In this document: in pieces, positions 48,330-57,559 of the stretch
Layout: every line of letters starts with the position of its first letter
How positions within the stretch are numbered: the stretch's first letter is position 1
NCBI RefSeq assembly: GCF_004799665.1
Contig: NZ_CP031310.1
Coordinates: forward strand, 1,170,887-1,234,886
Origin: Halapricum salinum
GTDB lineage: Archaea > Halobacteriota > Halobacteria > Halobacteriales > Haloarculaceae
Direction of reading: 5' to 3'
Length of the DNA: 64,000 nucleotides
Position numbers and translations under genes: made by a program
The notes under the pieces: generated by a model
Seen by the model: only the letters and a program-made list of their open reading frames with translations
Database searches by the model: none
What the model was told of the DNA's origin: nothing

Positions 48330-50366
48330 ATGTCAGAGGCACCCGATTCAGAGAACGTGGATTCGACCGAGGCGACTGAGTCGCTGGCGACGATGGCGGT
48401 CGTCTCGAACTACAAGGTTCTGGGGCAGTTCACCGACTACCAGGGCGCCGGCGTGCTGGGACGGAACGACGCCGGGAGCGGGACGCCCATCGGCGTGCAG
48501 GGGGCAGTGCCGAACAGTAGCAGTGGGTACGGGCTGGCGACGCCAGACGATATGCGGCTGGCGGGGATCCTCGACACCGACGAGACCGACTTCAGGGTGC
48601 AGGCGGGGACGACATCAACCAAGGAAGGACAGAACGTGATCCTTGGGCACGCGAGTAACCACGTCGCGGACGCCGTGGTTGGCGCGACGATCGGTGGCGG
48701 CGGGTGGGACGACGGAGCCGTCGCGTTCACCAATGAAGTGTACGATAACTACAACACGATCGCAGGCGGCCAGCGAAACGTCACTGGATCGCCGAACGAC
48801 GACGATCCGACCACATCGGAGTACGCGACGATTGGTGGGGGCTACAATAACGAGGCGGCCGGTGAAGCTTCGACAGTCGCTGGCGGGGATAAGAACCAGG
48901 CGAGCGGATACGCCGCGACCATCGCAGGTGGGTCCAATAACAGTATACATTCGATGGCCACCGAGGCGACGATCGGTGGGGGCGGTAGCAATTCCGCAGA
49001 GAGGGGCCGAGCCACCGTCGCAGGCGGCGGGGGGAACGCAGCGAGGGGAGAGAAATCGACGATCGGCGGGGGCTTCGGCAACGAGGCCACGCTGACCGCT
49101 GCGACTGTCGGCGGCGGTGATTCCAACAGGGCCTATGCACAGTACGCGACGGTTGGCGGCGGACAGAACAACGAGGGCAGCGGCAAAAACGCGACAGTTA
49201 GCGGCGGCGATTCGAACCTCGCCTTTGGCGAGTGGTCGGTCGTCGGTGGTGGCCAGTACAACGACGTGATGGCGAGCCACGCGACGATCGCCGGCGGCGG
49301 CAGCACCGACGGCACCGACGCGACGGGCAACGCGGTCTACGACGACTACGGTACAGTGGGCGGCGGCGGGAACAACCAGGCTGGGATGGACGACAGTACC
49401 TCCAATGCCATCTACGCCGTCGTCGGTGGCGGCCAGGACAACACGGCCTCGGCCGCTCGCACGACTGTCGGAGGTGGAGAGGCTAACACCGCCAGTGCCC
49501 AGCACGCGACCGTCAGCGGCGGGACGAGCAACAGTGTGACTGCCGCGAAAGGGACGGTCGCCGGCGGGGAGAAAAACCAGGTCCAGGAGACCCAGGCCGT
49601 CGTCGTCGGGGGGGTCGAGAACATCGCATCCGGGACACAGTCGGTGGTCGCTGGCGGCTTCGACAACGAAATCAAGTCTGGTGCACTCCAGGCAGCCGTT
49701 GGCGGTGGGTACTTCAACATCGCCGATGGCGACCGCGCGACGATCCCCGGTGGGAGAGGAAACAAGGCGACCGGGAAGGTCAGTTTCGCCGCCGGCTACC
49801 GCGCTCAGGCCGTCGACGATGGCGCATTCGTCTGGGCCGATGACCAGGGTGCCACGAATTTCAGTTCTTCCGGTCAGGTCGGTACCTCCGATCCCACCGG
49901 TGCAAATACGTTCAGCGCTCGCGCCTACGGTGGGGTTCGGTTCGCCACGGGGTCGAGCAAAGTGACCTACATCTCTTCGGGGTCGACGGGCTGGTCGACC
50001 TCCTCTTCGCGAGCGGTCAAGACCAACGTCAGCCCCTTCGAACCCGACGCCGCACTCTCCGGTGTCGAAGAGATGGACGTCTGCACCTGGGAGTACGAAG
50101 ACGAGGACGGCGAGGGTGCAGGCGTGACCCACGTCGGGCCGATGGCCGAGGACTTCCACGAGGCCTTCGAGGCCGACCTGGGTGATAGCGACGAGCACAT
50201 CAACTCCATAAACGCCGACGGGTTGGCCTTCGCCGCCATCCAGGGCCTCTCGGAGCGGCTCGAGCGGAAGGAAGAGCGGATCGACGAATTGGAGGCCGAG
50301 AACGAACAGTTGCGCGAGCGCCTGGAAGAGATCGAGGCACACGTCGGACTGGACAACGGGACCTGA
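48330..50366 (+). CDS. YadA-like repeat fibre protein with S74 intramolecular-chaperone domain
   Basis: 678 residues. No signal peptide. N-terminal motif VSNYKVLGQFTDYQGAGVLG matches the neighbour. Residues about 115-495 hold over 20 repeats ATIGGGxxNxAxG, the pattern of YadA-head/left-handed beta-roll trimers. The C-terminus is peptidase_S74: TSSSRAVKTNVSP (catalytic Ser-Lys region near 558-563), HVGPMAEDFHEAF and ADGLAFAAIQGL, then a coiled coil (about 637-672). In phages S74 domains help trimeric fibres fold and then cut themselves off. Probably acquired from a bacterial or viral source; that is inference. Confidence 0.88.
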   Translation: MSEAPDSENVDSTEATESLATMAVVSNYKVLGQFTDYQGAGVLGRNDAGSGTPIGVQGAVPNSSSGYGLATPDDMRLAGILDTDETDFRVQAGTTSTKEGQNVILGHASNHVADAVVGATIGGGGWDDGAVAFTNEVYDNYNTIAGGQRNVTGSPNDDDPTTSEYATIGGGYNNEAAGEASTVAGGDKNQASGYAATIAGGSNNSIHSMATEATIGGGGSNSAERGRATVAGGGGNAARGEKSTIGGGFGNEATLTAATVGGGDSNRAYAQYATVGGGQNNEGSGKNATVSGGDSNLAFGEWSVVGGGQYNDVMASHATIAGGGSTDGTDATGNAVYDDYGTVGGGGNNQAGMDDSTSNAIYAVVGGGQDNTASAARTTVGGGEANTASAQHATVSGGTSNSVTAAKGTVAGGEKNQVQETQAVVVGGVENIASGTQSVVAGGFDNEIKSGALQAAVGGGYFNIADGDRATIPGGRGNKATGKVSFAAGYRAQAVDDGAFVWADDQGATNFSSSGQVGTSDPTGANTFSARAYGGVRFATGSSKVTYISSGSTGWSTSSSRAVKTNVSPFEPDAALSGVEEMDVCTWEYEDEDGEGAGVTHVGPMAEDFHEAFEADLGDSDEHINSINADGLAFAAIQGLSERLERKEERIDELEAENEQLRERLEEIEAHVGLDNGT

Positions 50367-50384
50367 TCCTCGCCAGCATCGCGA

Positions 50385-51260
50385 TCACCCGGCCAGTGCG
50401 ATATCGAGATACAGCATGACAACGACCCCGAGCATGAGCCCGAGCGTCGCGACGCGTTCGTGGCCGCGGGTGTGGGTCTCGGGGACGATCTCGTCGCTGA
50501 TGACGAAGAGCATCGCGCCCGCGGCAAAGCCCATCGCCCACGGCAGCAGTGGCTCGAAGATCACGACGGCCACCGCGCCCGCCACGGCCAGCGGGATCTC
50601 GACGACGCCGGCCCGGACGCCAGCGAACAGCGCGTACATCTTCCGATCGAAGCCGGCGTTGATCGCCGCGACGGACACCGCGAGTCCCTCGGGGACGTTC
50701 TGGATGCCGATGGCGAGCATGAGCGCGAGCGCCTCGCCGACGCCCGCCGTTTCTCCGCCGGCGGCCCCGAAGCCGACGCCGACCGCGAGGCCCTCGGGCA
50801 TGTTGTGCAGCGTGATCGCGAGGATGAACAGCACGACCGAGGCGACCCGCGGATCGTCGACCGACGGAACCGAATCGCCGGGGTTGGCGGCGTCAGAGCG
50901 TTTCCGACCCGTCAGCAGGTAGTGGGCGTGCGGGACGATCACGTCACCGCGGTCGAGCGCGAGCGCCCCGAGGAGGACGCCAGCGAGGACGGGCACGGGC
51001 TGGAGGAATCCCGTCGCCCACCCGACGGCCTCGGGGGTCAACTCGATCCCGGGGATGATGAGGCTCGTGAACGCCGCGGCCATCATCACGCCCGCGGCGA
51101 ACCCGAGTGCGGCGTCCAGCATGCGCTCGCTGGGATCCTTCCAGACGAGTACCAGCGACGCACCGAGCAGATTCAGCGACGCGATGAACAGCCCGCCGAC
51201 GAGGCCGTGTATCAGCGGATCGCTGCCGAACACCTCGACGAACTGGTCGGCGACCGCCAC
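50385..51260 (-). CDS. ZIP-family metal transporter
   Basis: 291 residues, eight helices. Helices 4 and 5 carry TLHNMPEGLAVGVG and QNVPEGLAVSVA, the paired metal-binding motifs of ZIP proteins. The cytoplasmic loop (about 112-145) includes HAHYLLTGRKRSD. It takes up Zn2+ or other divalent metals. Convergent with the fibre gene. Confidence 0.92.
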   Translation of the reverse strand: MAVADQFVEVFGSDPLIHGLVGGLFIASLNLLGASLVLVWKDPSERMLDAALGFAAGVMMAAAFTSLIIPGIELTPEAVGWATGFLQPVPVLAGVLLGALALDRGDVIVPHAHYLLTGRKRSDAANPGDSVPSVDDPRVASVVLFILAITLHNMPEGLAVGVGFGAAGGETAGVGEALALMLAIGIQNVPEGLAVSVAAINAGFDRKMYALFAGVRAGVVEIPLAVAGAVAVVIFEPLLPWAMGFAAGAMLFVISDEIVPETHTRGHERVATLGLMLGVVVMLYLDIALAG

Positions 51261-51412
51261 TACCGACCCCTCCCAACTCGGGCCGGTCGAACCTGTCTCA
51301 TGGTTCCGGTCGTCTCTCGGCTACAGTATGAATCTACGGGCCTGCGCCTGCCCCAGTGTCGTACCCCGTCCGCGAGCCGACCACCATTTCCCAGCCAGAG
51401 CTATTCTGGGTA

Positions 51413-51422
51413 TTCTTTTATC
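51413..51422 (+). promoter_or_regulatory. TATA box of the 51459 alcohol dehydrogenase gene
   Basis: TCTTTTATCA lies 37-46 bases before the ATG at 51459; the expected start leaves a leader of about 10-15 bases. Confidence 0.55.
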
Positions 51423-51458
51423 ATAGTTCCCGGCGAAGCTAGTAGTGGTGTAGACCAA

Positions 51459-52511
51459 ATGAAAGCTTTCGTCATGCAAGGGATCGGGGAGACGGCGATC
51501 GTCGAGAAAGAGCGGCCAGAGCCGGGACCGATGGACGCCATCCTCAAACCAACAGTCGGGTTGATCTGTACGTCGGATTGCCACACCGTCCACGGTGCGA
51601 TCGGCGACCGGGACAACCTCACGCTCGGCCACGAGGTCGTCGGGATCGTCGACGAAGTGGGATCGGAAGTCGAGGACTTCATGGCGGGCGACCGGGTCGC
51701 GGTCGGCGCGATCACACCCGACTGGAACGCAGAGGCCGCCCAGGAGGGCCATCCCTCTCAATCGAACGGCGCGCTCGGCGGCTGGAAGTTCGCCAACGTC
51801 AAGGACGGGACGTTCGCCGAGTACGTCCACGTCAACGACGCCGACGGCAACCTCGCGCCCATCCCGAAAGGCGTCACCGACCACCAGGCCGTCTACACGG
51901 CCGACATGCTCTCGACGGGATTCGCCGGCGCGGAGAACGCCGACATCCCGATGGGCGGCACAGTCGCAATCTTCGCGCAGGGCCCGGTCGGGCTGATGGC
52001 CACGAAGGGGGCCGCCCTCCAGGGAGCCGGCCAGATCATCGCCGTCGAGACCCGTGAGAACCGCAAAGAGCTGGCCCGGGTGTACGGCGCGACAGACATC
52101 GTCGACTTCCAGGACGGGGACCCGGTCGCACAGATCATGGACCTCACGAACGACAGGGGCGTCGACGCCGCCATCGAGGCGCTCGGGGCCGACGAGACGC
52201 TCCAGAACTGTATCGAGGTCACCAAACCCGGCGGGACAGTCTCGAACGTCGGCTACCATGGTGAGGGCGAGTTCCGCCACATCCCGCGCGAGGAGTGGGG
52301 CGTCGGGATGTCCGAGATCTCGATCGTCAACGACCTCTGTCCCGGCGGCCGCGTCCGGATCAGCCGTCTCCTGCGCCTGCTCCAGGCTGGCAAGGTCGAC
52401 CCGAGGAAGATGACGACTCACGAGTTCTCCTTCGACGAGATCGAGACGGCCTTCGAAATGATGGACGACAAGCGAGACGACATCATCAAGCCGCTGATCC
52501 GGTTCGACTGA
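51459..52511 (+). CDS. Zinc-dependent alcohol dehydrogenase (TbADH-like)
   Basis: 350 residues. The catalytic zinc ligands match the Thermoanaerobacter/Clostridium secondary alcohol dehydrogenases: C37 in ICTSDC, H58-E59 in GHEV and D149 in YTADMLSTG. The structural-zinc lobe is absent, also as in that group. The cofactor loop is AIFAQGPVGLMATKGAAL. It oxidises alcohols with NAD(P). The palindromic element at 52511 begins at its stop codon. Confidence 0.9.
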   Translation: MKAFVMQGIGETAIVEKERPEPGPMDAILKPTVGLICTSDCHTVHGAIGDRDNLTLGHEVVGIVDEVGSEVEDFMAGDRVAVGAITPDWNAEAAQEGHPSQSNGALGGWKFANVKDGTFAEYVHVNDADGNLAPIPKGVTDHQAVYTADMLSTGFAGAENADIPMGGTVAIFAQGPVGLMATKGAALQGAGQIIAVETRENRKELARVYGATDIVDFQDGDPVAQIMDLTNDRGVDAAIEALGADETLQNCIEVTKPGGTVSNVGYHGEGEFRHIPREEWGVGMSEISIVNDLCPGGRVRISRLLRLLQAGKVDPRKMTTHEFSFDEIETAFEMMDDKRDDIIKPLIRFD

Positions 52512-52590
52512 TACTGCCGGCTGTAACTATTTGAAGATACTCGGCACCCCGGGGTGCCGAGATTCGTTATTGATTTACAGCCGGTAGTAT
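52511..52590 (+). repeat. 80-bp palindromic element, related to the 82-bp family
   Basis: Terminal repeat ATACTGCCGGCTGTAA / TTACAGCCGGTAGTAT (15 of 16 pair) with a perfect central palindrome (52540-52561; arms CTCGGCACCCC and GGGGTGCCGAG). The ends share the frame ATAnTG....CTG with the 82-bp elements, and the same CTG and GA flanks. It starts in the stop codon of the alcohol dehydrogenase gene. Confidence 0.85.
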
Positions 52591-52644
52591 GAGCAACGCG
52601 CGTAGCGAGCATAACTATTCCTCGCTCGCCGTTCTCGACCCGGC

Positions 52645-53091
52645 ATGGGCACTCGACAGTACAGCGACCTCAGCGACGACGAACGCGACGAGGTGCTCGG
52701 ACGGAACGAAGAGGGCGTGCTCGCGCTGGCCAGCGGTGACGACCCCTACGCGATCCCCGTCTCCTATGGATACGACGGAGTCGAGCACCGGTTTTACTTC
52801 CAGCTGGTGAGCAACGACGACAGCGAGAAGCAGCGCTTTCTCGGCGCGACGACGCCGGCCCGGCTGGTCGTGACCGAGCAACGCGACGGGGGCTACACCA
52901 GCGTGGTCGCCGACGGCACGCTGACGAGGCTCTTCCGGGACGAACTCTCGGTCGAAGAGATCTACCAGTACGGCGGCTCGAAGCGGCCGCTCCTGGAGGC
53001 CTGGGGCGAAGACGAGGACGTCGAGCTGTACGAACTCGACCCCGAAACGCTGACGGGTCGGCGATTCGAGATCGATCTCAGACGAGATTGA
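52645..53091 (+). CDS. FMN-binding pyridoxamine-5'-phosphate oxidase-like protein
   Basis: 148 residues, one split beta-barrel. EGVLALASGDDPYAIPVSYG and YFQLVSNDD then AARLVVTE-type strands fit the PNPOx-like family, which binds FMN, F420 or haem. The full PdxH signature is missing. Its 3' end overlaps the convergent antiporter gene by 14 bases. Confidence 0.85.
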   Translation: MGTRQYSDLSDDERDEVLGRNEEGVLALASGDDPYAIPVSYGYDGVEHRFYFQLVSNDDSEKQRFLGATTPARLVVTEQRDGGYTSVVADGTLTRLFRDELSVEEIYQYGGSKRPLLEAWGEDEDVELYELDPETLTGRRFEIDLRRD

Positions 53092-54004
53092 TCGCCCAGC
53101 GGATCCCGGCGAGGACGAGCAACGCCGCCCCCTCCAGCCGGGTCAACTGCCGGCCAGTCCACAGCAGCGCGACGACCAGCAGGACGGTCCCGAGCAACCA
53201 GACCACGCTCCAGGTCGCCTCCGAGGAGACGGCGAGCGGCTGTAGCAAGCCCGCCAGCCCGAGGACGCCGAGGACGTTGAACAGGTCGCTGCCGAGGAGA
53301 CTCCCGACCGACAGCCCCGACTGGCCGCGTCGCGCGGCCACGAGCGCCGTCACCAGTTCCGGCGTCGACGTCCCGGCGGCGACGACCGTGACCCCGATCG
53401 CCCACTCGGAGATTCCCGCCGCGGCCGCGATGGTCGAGGCGCTGTCGATCAACAGTCGGGCACTGACGACGACGAACACGAGCCCGCCGGCCAGTCGGGC
53501 GGCGTCGACGGCCGGATTCGTGGGGTCGGCGGGCTCGGCGACAGTCGCGATCGCGCCGCTACGGACGAGCACGAGCAGGTACGCGACCAATCCGGCCATG
53601 AACACGCCGCCTTCGAGCCGCGAGAGCTGGCCGTCCCAGAGGACGACGAGAAGGGCGATCGAGGCGAGCACGAGAACGAATCCGTCGCGGTGGACCAGCC
53701 GCCGCGTCCGATCGAGCGTCCCGAGCAGCGCCGTTATCCCGAGAACGAACCCGAGGTTGAACACGTTCGAGCCGACGACGTTACCGACGGCGATGTCCCC
53801 GCGCCCGGCGAGGGCGGCCTCGGTCGTCACCGCAAATTCGGGCATCGACGTACCGAAAGCGACGACGGTCAACCCGATCACGAGCCGGCTGACGCCGAGC
53901 CGGGCGGCCAGCGCGGACGCGCCGTCGACGAGCAACCGCGCGCCGAGCCAGAGCCCGCCGATCGTCGCGAGCACGATTACGGTCTCGAGCGCGAGCGGTG
54001 CCAT
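53078..54004 (-). CDS. Calcium/sodium antiporter (CaCA family)
   Basis: 308 residues, ten helices in two inverted halves. Each half has the alpha motif: VVAFGTSMPEFAVT and VVAAGTSTPELVTA, with the ion-binding Glu, and matching GNVVGSNVFNLGFV and GSLLGSDLFNVLGV. It exchanges Ca2+ for Na+. The ATG at 54004 is the family start; upstream in-frame sequence is not conserved-looking. Confidence 0.92.
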   Translation of the reverse strand: MAPLALETVIVLATIGGLWLGARLLVDGASALAARLGVSRLVIGLTVVAFGTSMPEFAVTTEAALAGRGDIAVGNVVGSNVFNLGFVLGITALLGTLDRTRRLVHRDGFVLVLASIALLVVLWDGQLSRLEGGVFMAGLVAYLLVLVRSGAIATVAEPADPTNPAVDAARLAGGLVFVVVSARLLIDSASTIAAAAGISEWAIGVTVVAAGTSTPELVTALVAARRGQSGLSVGSLLGSDLFNVLGVLGLAGLLQPLAVSSEATWSVVWLLGTVLLVVALLWTGRQLTRLEGAALLVLAGIRWAINLV

Positions 54005-54092
54005 GGCCCGGGCTTGGGCCGGCGCCGCCGAAAAGACCACTGGTCGGGTATCGGATACTTTGAAGGCCCCTGCTGGCGAACGCCCGATAGAG

Positions 54093-54959
54093 ATGTTCGG
54101 GATATTCAGACGGCTGAAGATCGGGTTCGGCATGGCTCGCCGGAGCGGGCGCGTCCTGCGGGCGCATCCGAACCTCCTGATCCTGCCGTTGCTCGGGGGA
54201 ATCGCAGGCATCGCGTTCATGGCCACGCTGTTCGGCGGGCTGTTCGTCGGGGGTTTCTACGAGAGCCCAGGGCCGGTCCTGTACGGCGCGCTGTTCGTCG
54301 CCTACGTGATCGAGACGTTCATCGCCTCCTTCTTCGCGGCGGCGCTGGTCGCCGCGACACGGGAGGCCTTCCACGGCGAGACGCCGACCGTCGGCGGGGC
54401 GATGCGGGCCGCCTGGGACCACAAGTGGCCGCTGCTGGCGTGGTCGGTGATCGCGGCGATCATCGGCGTGATCATCCAGGCCATCGAGTCACAGGACAAC
54501 CTCCTCGCCCGCATTCTGGCGGGGCTGTTCGCCGTCGCCTGGTCGGTGATGACCTACTTCATCGTCCCGGTGATCGTCTTCGAGGACGAGTCTATCTCGG
54601 GGATGTTCACAGAGAGCGCGCGGACGTTCAAGAACACCTGGGGCGAGTCCATCGGCGCGATGGGTGCGATCAACATCGTCACCTTCCTGCTCGTGCTCGT
54701 CGGCGTGCTCCTCGGGGCCGCGACGTTCCTCGTCGTCCCCGGCACAGTCGGCATCCTCGCGGCAATCGCGATCGGCTTCACCGGGATCATCTTCGGCCTG
54801 CTGATCGGCAAGTCCCTCACTGGAATCGCAAAGACCGCACTGTACGTCTACGCGACCGAGAACACTGCCCCCGAGTTCTTCGAGGACATGGACTTCTCGG
54901 CGCTGGGCGGTGAGGATAGCGGGTCGAGCAGTTCGCGGATGAGCGGCGGCCGGATCTGA
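54093..54959 (+). CDS. Multi-spanning membrane protein (DUF6159-like)
   Basis: 288 residues. After a basic amphipathic start (MFGIFRRLKIGFGMARRSG) come six helices. The loop FEDESISGMFTESARTFKNTWGE and the tail DFSALGGEDSGSSSSR are cytoplasmic candidates. Family name from memory, function unknown. Divergent from the antiporter gene. Confidence 0.8.
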   Translation: MFGIFRRLKIGFGMARRSGRVLRAHPNLLILPLLGGIAGIAFMATLFGGLFVGGFYESPGPVLYGALFVAYVIETFIASFFAAALVAATREAFHGETPTVGGAMRAAWDHKWPLLAWSVIAAIIGVIIQAIESQDNLLARILAGLFAVAWSVMTYFIVPVIVFEDESISGMFTESARTFKNTWGESIGAMGAINIVTFLLVLVGVLLGAATFLVVPGTVGILAAIAIGFTGIIFGLLIGKSLTGIAKTALYVYATENTAPEFFEDMDFSALGGEDSGSSSSRMSGGRI

Positions 54960-55003
54960 ACACGACCGCAAGGCCCACTATTTCGACCGCAGTACCACCG
55001 CCA

Positions 55004-55645
55004 ATGACCGACTGGAACGTCTACCTCGTCACCCAGCAGCGCCACTCGAAGGGGCGAGACACCCGCGAGATCGTCCGGGCTGCCATCGCTGGCGGCGTCA
55101 ACGTCGTGCAGTTGCGTGAGAAGGACGTGCCCGCCAGAGAGCGCTACGAACTCGGGCTCGATCTTCGGGAACTGACCCGCGATTCCGGTGTCCCCCTGAT
55201 CGTCAACGACCGCGTGGATATCGCGCAGGCCATCGACGCCGACGGCGTCCATCTGGGCGACGAGGACCTGCCGGTCGAGGTGGCCCGCGACCTGCTGGGC
55301 GAGGACGCCATCGTCGGCCGATCGGTGTCGTTCGTCGAGGACGCTCGCGAGGCCGAACGGGCGGGCGCGGACTACCTCGGCGTGGGTGCGATCTACGCGA
55401 CCGGATCGAAGGACGACATCGACGACGAGGAGCACGCGATCGGTCTCGACCGCCTGGAATCGATCTGTGAGGCCGTCTCGATCCCGGTCGTCGGGATCGG
55501 CGGCGTCGACGCGAGCAACGCAGCCATGGTCGCAGCCACAGGAGCGGACGGCGTCGCCGTCATCACGGCGATCACGGGAGCCACAGACCCGGAAGCGGCG
55601 ACGCGGGCGCTGGGCGACGCGGTCGAAACGGGGCGACGGCGCTGA
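55004..55645 (+). CDS. thiE: Thiamine-phosphate synthase
   Basis: 213 residues. TIM barrel with VNVVQLREKD, LIVNDRVDIA, DGVHLGDEDLP, GRSVSFVEDA, YLGVGAIYATGSKDD and VGIGGVDASNAA, all ThiE landmarks binding the pyrimidine and thiazole phosphates. It joins HMP-PP and THZ-P to thiamine phosphate. Single-gene unit, 44 bases after the membrane protein. Confidence 0.94.
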   Translation: MTDWNVYLVTQQRHSKGRDTREIVRAAIAGGVNVVQLREKDVPARERYELGLDLRELTRDSGVPLIVNDRVDIAQAIDADGVHLGDEDLPVEVARDLLGEDAIVGRSVSFVEDAREAERAGADYLGVGAIYATGSKDDIDDEEHAIGLDRLESICEAVSIPVVGIGGVDASNAAMVAATGADGVAVITAITGATDPEAATRALGDAVETGRRR

Positions 55646-55687
55646 CCCGCCGTAACGCACAAGCCCCGTGCCTCGAAACAGAGGGGC

Positions 55688-56530
55688 ATGGTCCGAATCC
55701 CGTTCGGGATCCGCCAGCTCGACACGACGATCGGCGGCGGCGCACCCCCGGGCAGCGTCGTCCTGCTCTCGGGCGAAGCCGGCGCTGGCGCTCGCGAGTT
55801 CATGTACACCAGCCCGATGATCACCGGACTCGCCATGGCCGATCCCAATCTGTTCGACCTCTACTACGGCGACCTCCCGACCGAGGCCGAACTGCCCGAG
55901 GAGGTTCACTACGTCTCGCTGACTGCCGACGAGTCACAGTTTCGCGACGAGGCCGGCCGTGCCTTCGACGACGAGATCGTCGACGCCGGCATGGAAGCCA
56001 TCGAGTATCACGACCTCTCGACGACGTACTTCCACGTCAGTCCGGTTCCACGAGCCTGGTACGCCGAGCGCGCCCCGTCGATCAAAGATATTCGGACCCG
56101 GGACGACCGCGAGGGGCTCCTGACTGTGCTCGGCGATCTGCTGAACGAGCACGCCGCCGGGAACCTCGTCGTGATCGACTCGCTGGGCGACGTCGTCAGC
56201 GCCATCGGCGACCGCGCCGAGATCGAGTGGGCCGACGTCGCCTACCTGCTCAAGGGCCTCCAGAAAGCCGCCCACGAGTGGGACGGGCTCATCCTCGCGC
56301 ACGTCAACTTCGAGACGCTCAGCGACACCCGCCACGGCCAGCTCGTCGACGCCGCCACGGGAACCCTCAAGTTCGAGTGGGCAAGCGGCGGCTCGACGCT
56401 GGCCCGGACGATGGTCGTCAAGCAGTTCCGGGGCGTCCTCAGCCAGCTCGAATCGGAGAACATCGTCCGCTTCGAGACGGAGTTCACCGACGCCGGCTTC
56501 GACATCAGCGACGTCCGGAAGATCCGGTGA
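55688..56530 (+). CDS. KaiC/RecA-like protein with degenerate Walker A
   Basis: 280 residues. RecA fold: the P-loop position reads GEAGAGAR (29-36), lacking the Lys and Ser/Thr needed for ATP hydrolysis; Walker B is NLVVIDSLGD (about 159-168). LILAHVNFETL and TMVVKQFRGV match KaiC-like ends. It may bind nucleotide weakly or act as a scaffold. It heads a set of four same-strand genes ending in TFS. Confidence 0.85.
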   Translation: MVRIPFGIRQLDTTIGGGAPPGSVVLLSGEAGAGAREFMYTSPMITGLAMADPNLFDLYYGDLPTEAELPEEVHYVSLTADESQFRDEAGRAFDDEIVDAGMEAIEYHDLSTTYFHVSPVPRAWYAERAPSIKDIRTRDDREGLLTVLGDLLNEHAAGNLVVIDSLGDVVSAIGDRAEIEWADVAYLLKGLQKAAHEWDGLILAHVNFETLSDTRHGQLVDAATGTLKFEWASGGSTLARTMVVKQFRGVLSQLESENIVRFETEFTDAGFDISDVRKIR

Positions 56531-56614
56531 GCGGCCGCGTGGCGCGGCTTCCCAGTATTCACGGATGGAAATGGGTGGCAAACCCTTAACTACGTTCTCG
56601 CAGATATCCCGGTA

Positions 56615-57559
56615 ATGGCGAGCGAGTCGCGGGACGACGTGACGATCTCTCTGCCCCCCGATCTGGAGTCGTGGCTCGACCAGCAAGCCGCCGAGTTAGG
56701 GGTCGACCGCGAGGCCGTGCTGGTCCAGCTGCTCGCGTCCTACCGCGCCGCCGACGAACTCGACGATGTCGCAGTCTCCGATTCTGACCTCGACGCAGCC
56801 GTCCAGTCGGCCGTCAGCGACCGCCTCCCGGAAGTCGCCGACGCGGTCGAACAGCGGATCCAGGTCCCCGATGTCGACGCGCTCGAAGAACGAATCGACG
56901 ACGTCGAGAACGAGTTCCAGGGCAAACTCGACGACGTCCGCCAGCGCGTCATCCAGGTCAAGCGCGAGGCCGACTCGAAAGTCGACGCCGAGCGCGCTGA
57001 CGCGATCGAACAGCGTCTGGGCGACCTCGAATCGGCTGTCGATCGTGTGGACGAACTCGAACGACGGCTCGACGGACTGGACGACGGCGACCGTCTCGAC
57101 GATGTCGAGACGGAGCTGGACGGCGTCGAGTCCCGGCTTACAGCACTGCAGGGACGCCTCGACGAGCAGGACGACGTCGACGAACGCGTCGAGGGTCTCG
57201 CAGACCGACTCGACGACGTTCAGGACAAGCTCAAGACCGTGGCGTGGGTCGTCCGAGATCTGCGCGAGGAGCGAGCGAGAGCGGGCGCGACCGTCGAGGC
57301 GATCAAACGTGAGGCCGCGACACACGACCTCTCGCGAGCGCGGTGTGAAAACTGCGGGGAAGGCGTCGAGATCGGGCTGTTGACCGAGCCCTCCTGTCCG
57401 CACTGTGACGCTGCACTCGACGGGATCGAACCGTCGAGTCGGATGTTCGGGCTCGGCAGCGCGAAACTGACCGTCGCCGCACAGATCGAGTCCGGGGCCG
57501 ACGAGCAGGGTGACGAGATGGACGACATCGACACCGAAGCGCCGGGTGATCGCCGGTGA
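56615..57559 (+). CDS. RHH-like, coiled-coil and zinc-ribbon protein
   Basis: 314 residues. Residues 8-48 look like a ribbon-helix-helix (DVTISLPPDLESWLDQQAAE, then REAVLVQLLASYRA), residues about 60-230 a long acidic coiled coil in heptads (ERIDDVENEFQGKLDDVRQR), and a zinc ribbon near 244-265 (CENC, CPHC). DNA binding plus long coiled coil suggests a chromosome- or complex-organising role; unproven. The next gene overlaps its stop by four bases. Confidence 0.8.
   Translation: MASESRDDVTISLPPDLESWLDQQAAELGVDREAVLVQLLASYRAADELDDVAVSDSDLDAAVQSAVSDRLPEVADAVEQRIQVPDVDALEERIDDVENEFQGKLDDVRQRVIQVKREADSKVDAERADAIEQRLGDLESAVDRVDELERRLDGLDDGDRLDDVETELDGVESRLTALQGRLDEQDDVDERVEGLADRLDDVQDKLKTVAWVVRDLREERARAGATVEAIKREAATHDLSRARCENCGEGVEIGLLTEPSCPHCDAALDGIEPSSRMFGLGSAKLTVAAQIESGADEQGDEMDDIDTEAPGDRR

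Noticed and set aside
48690-49830. Periodic repeats resembling a CRISPR array
   Set aside because: The periodicity comes from codons for GGG...N.A.G protein repeats; units vary in sequence and length, and there are no unique spacers or cas genes.
50460-51458. N-terminal extension of the Zn-alcohol dehydrogenase frame
   Set aside because: The extra 330 residues run opposite the ZIP gene; the family start and TATA box place the true ATG at 51459.
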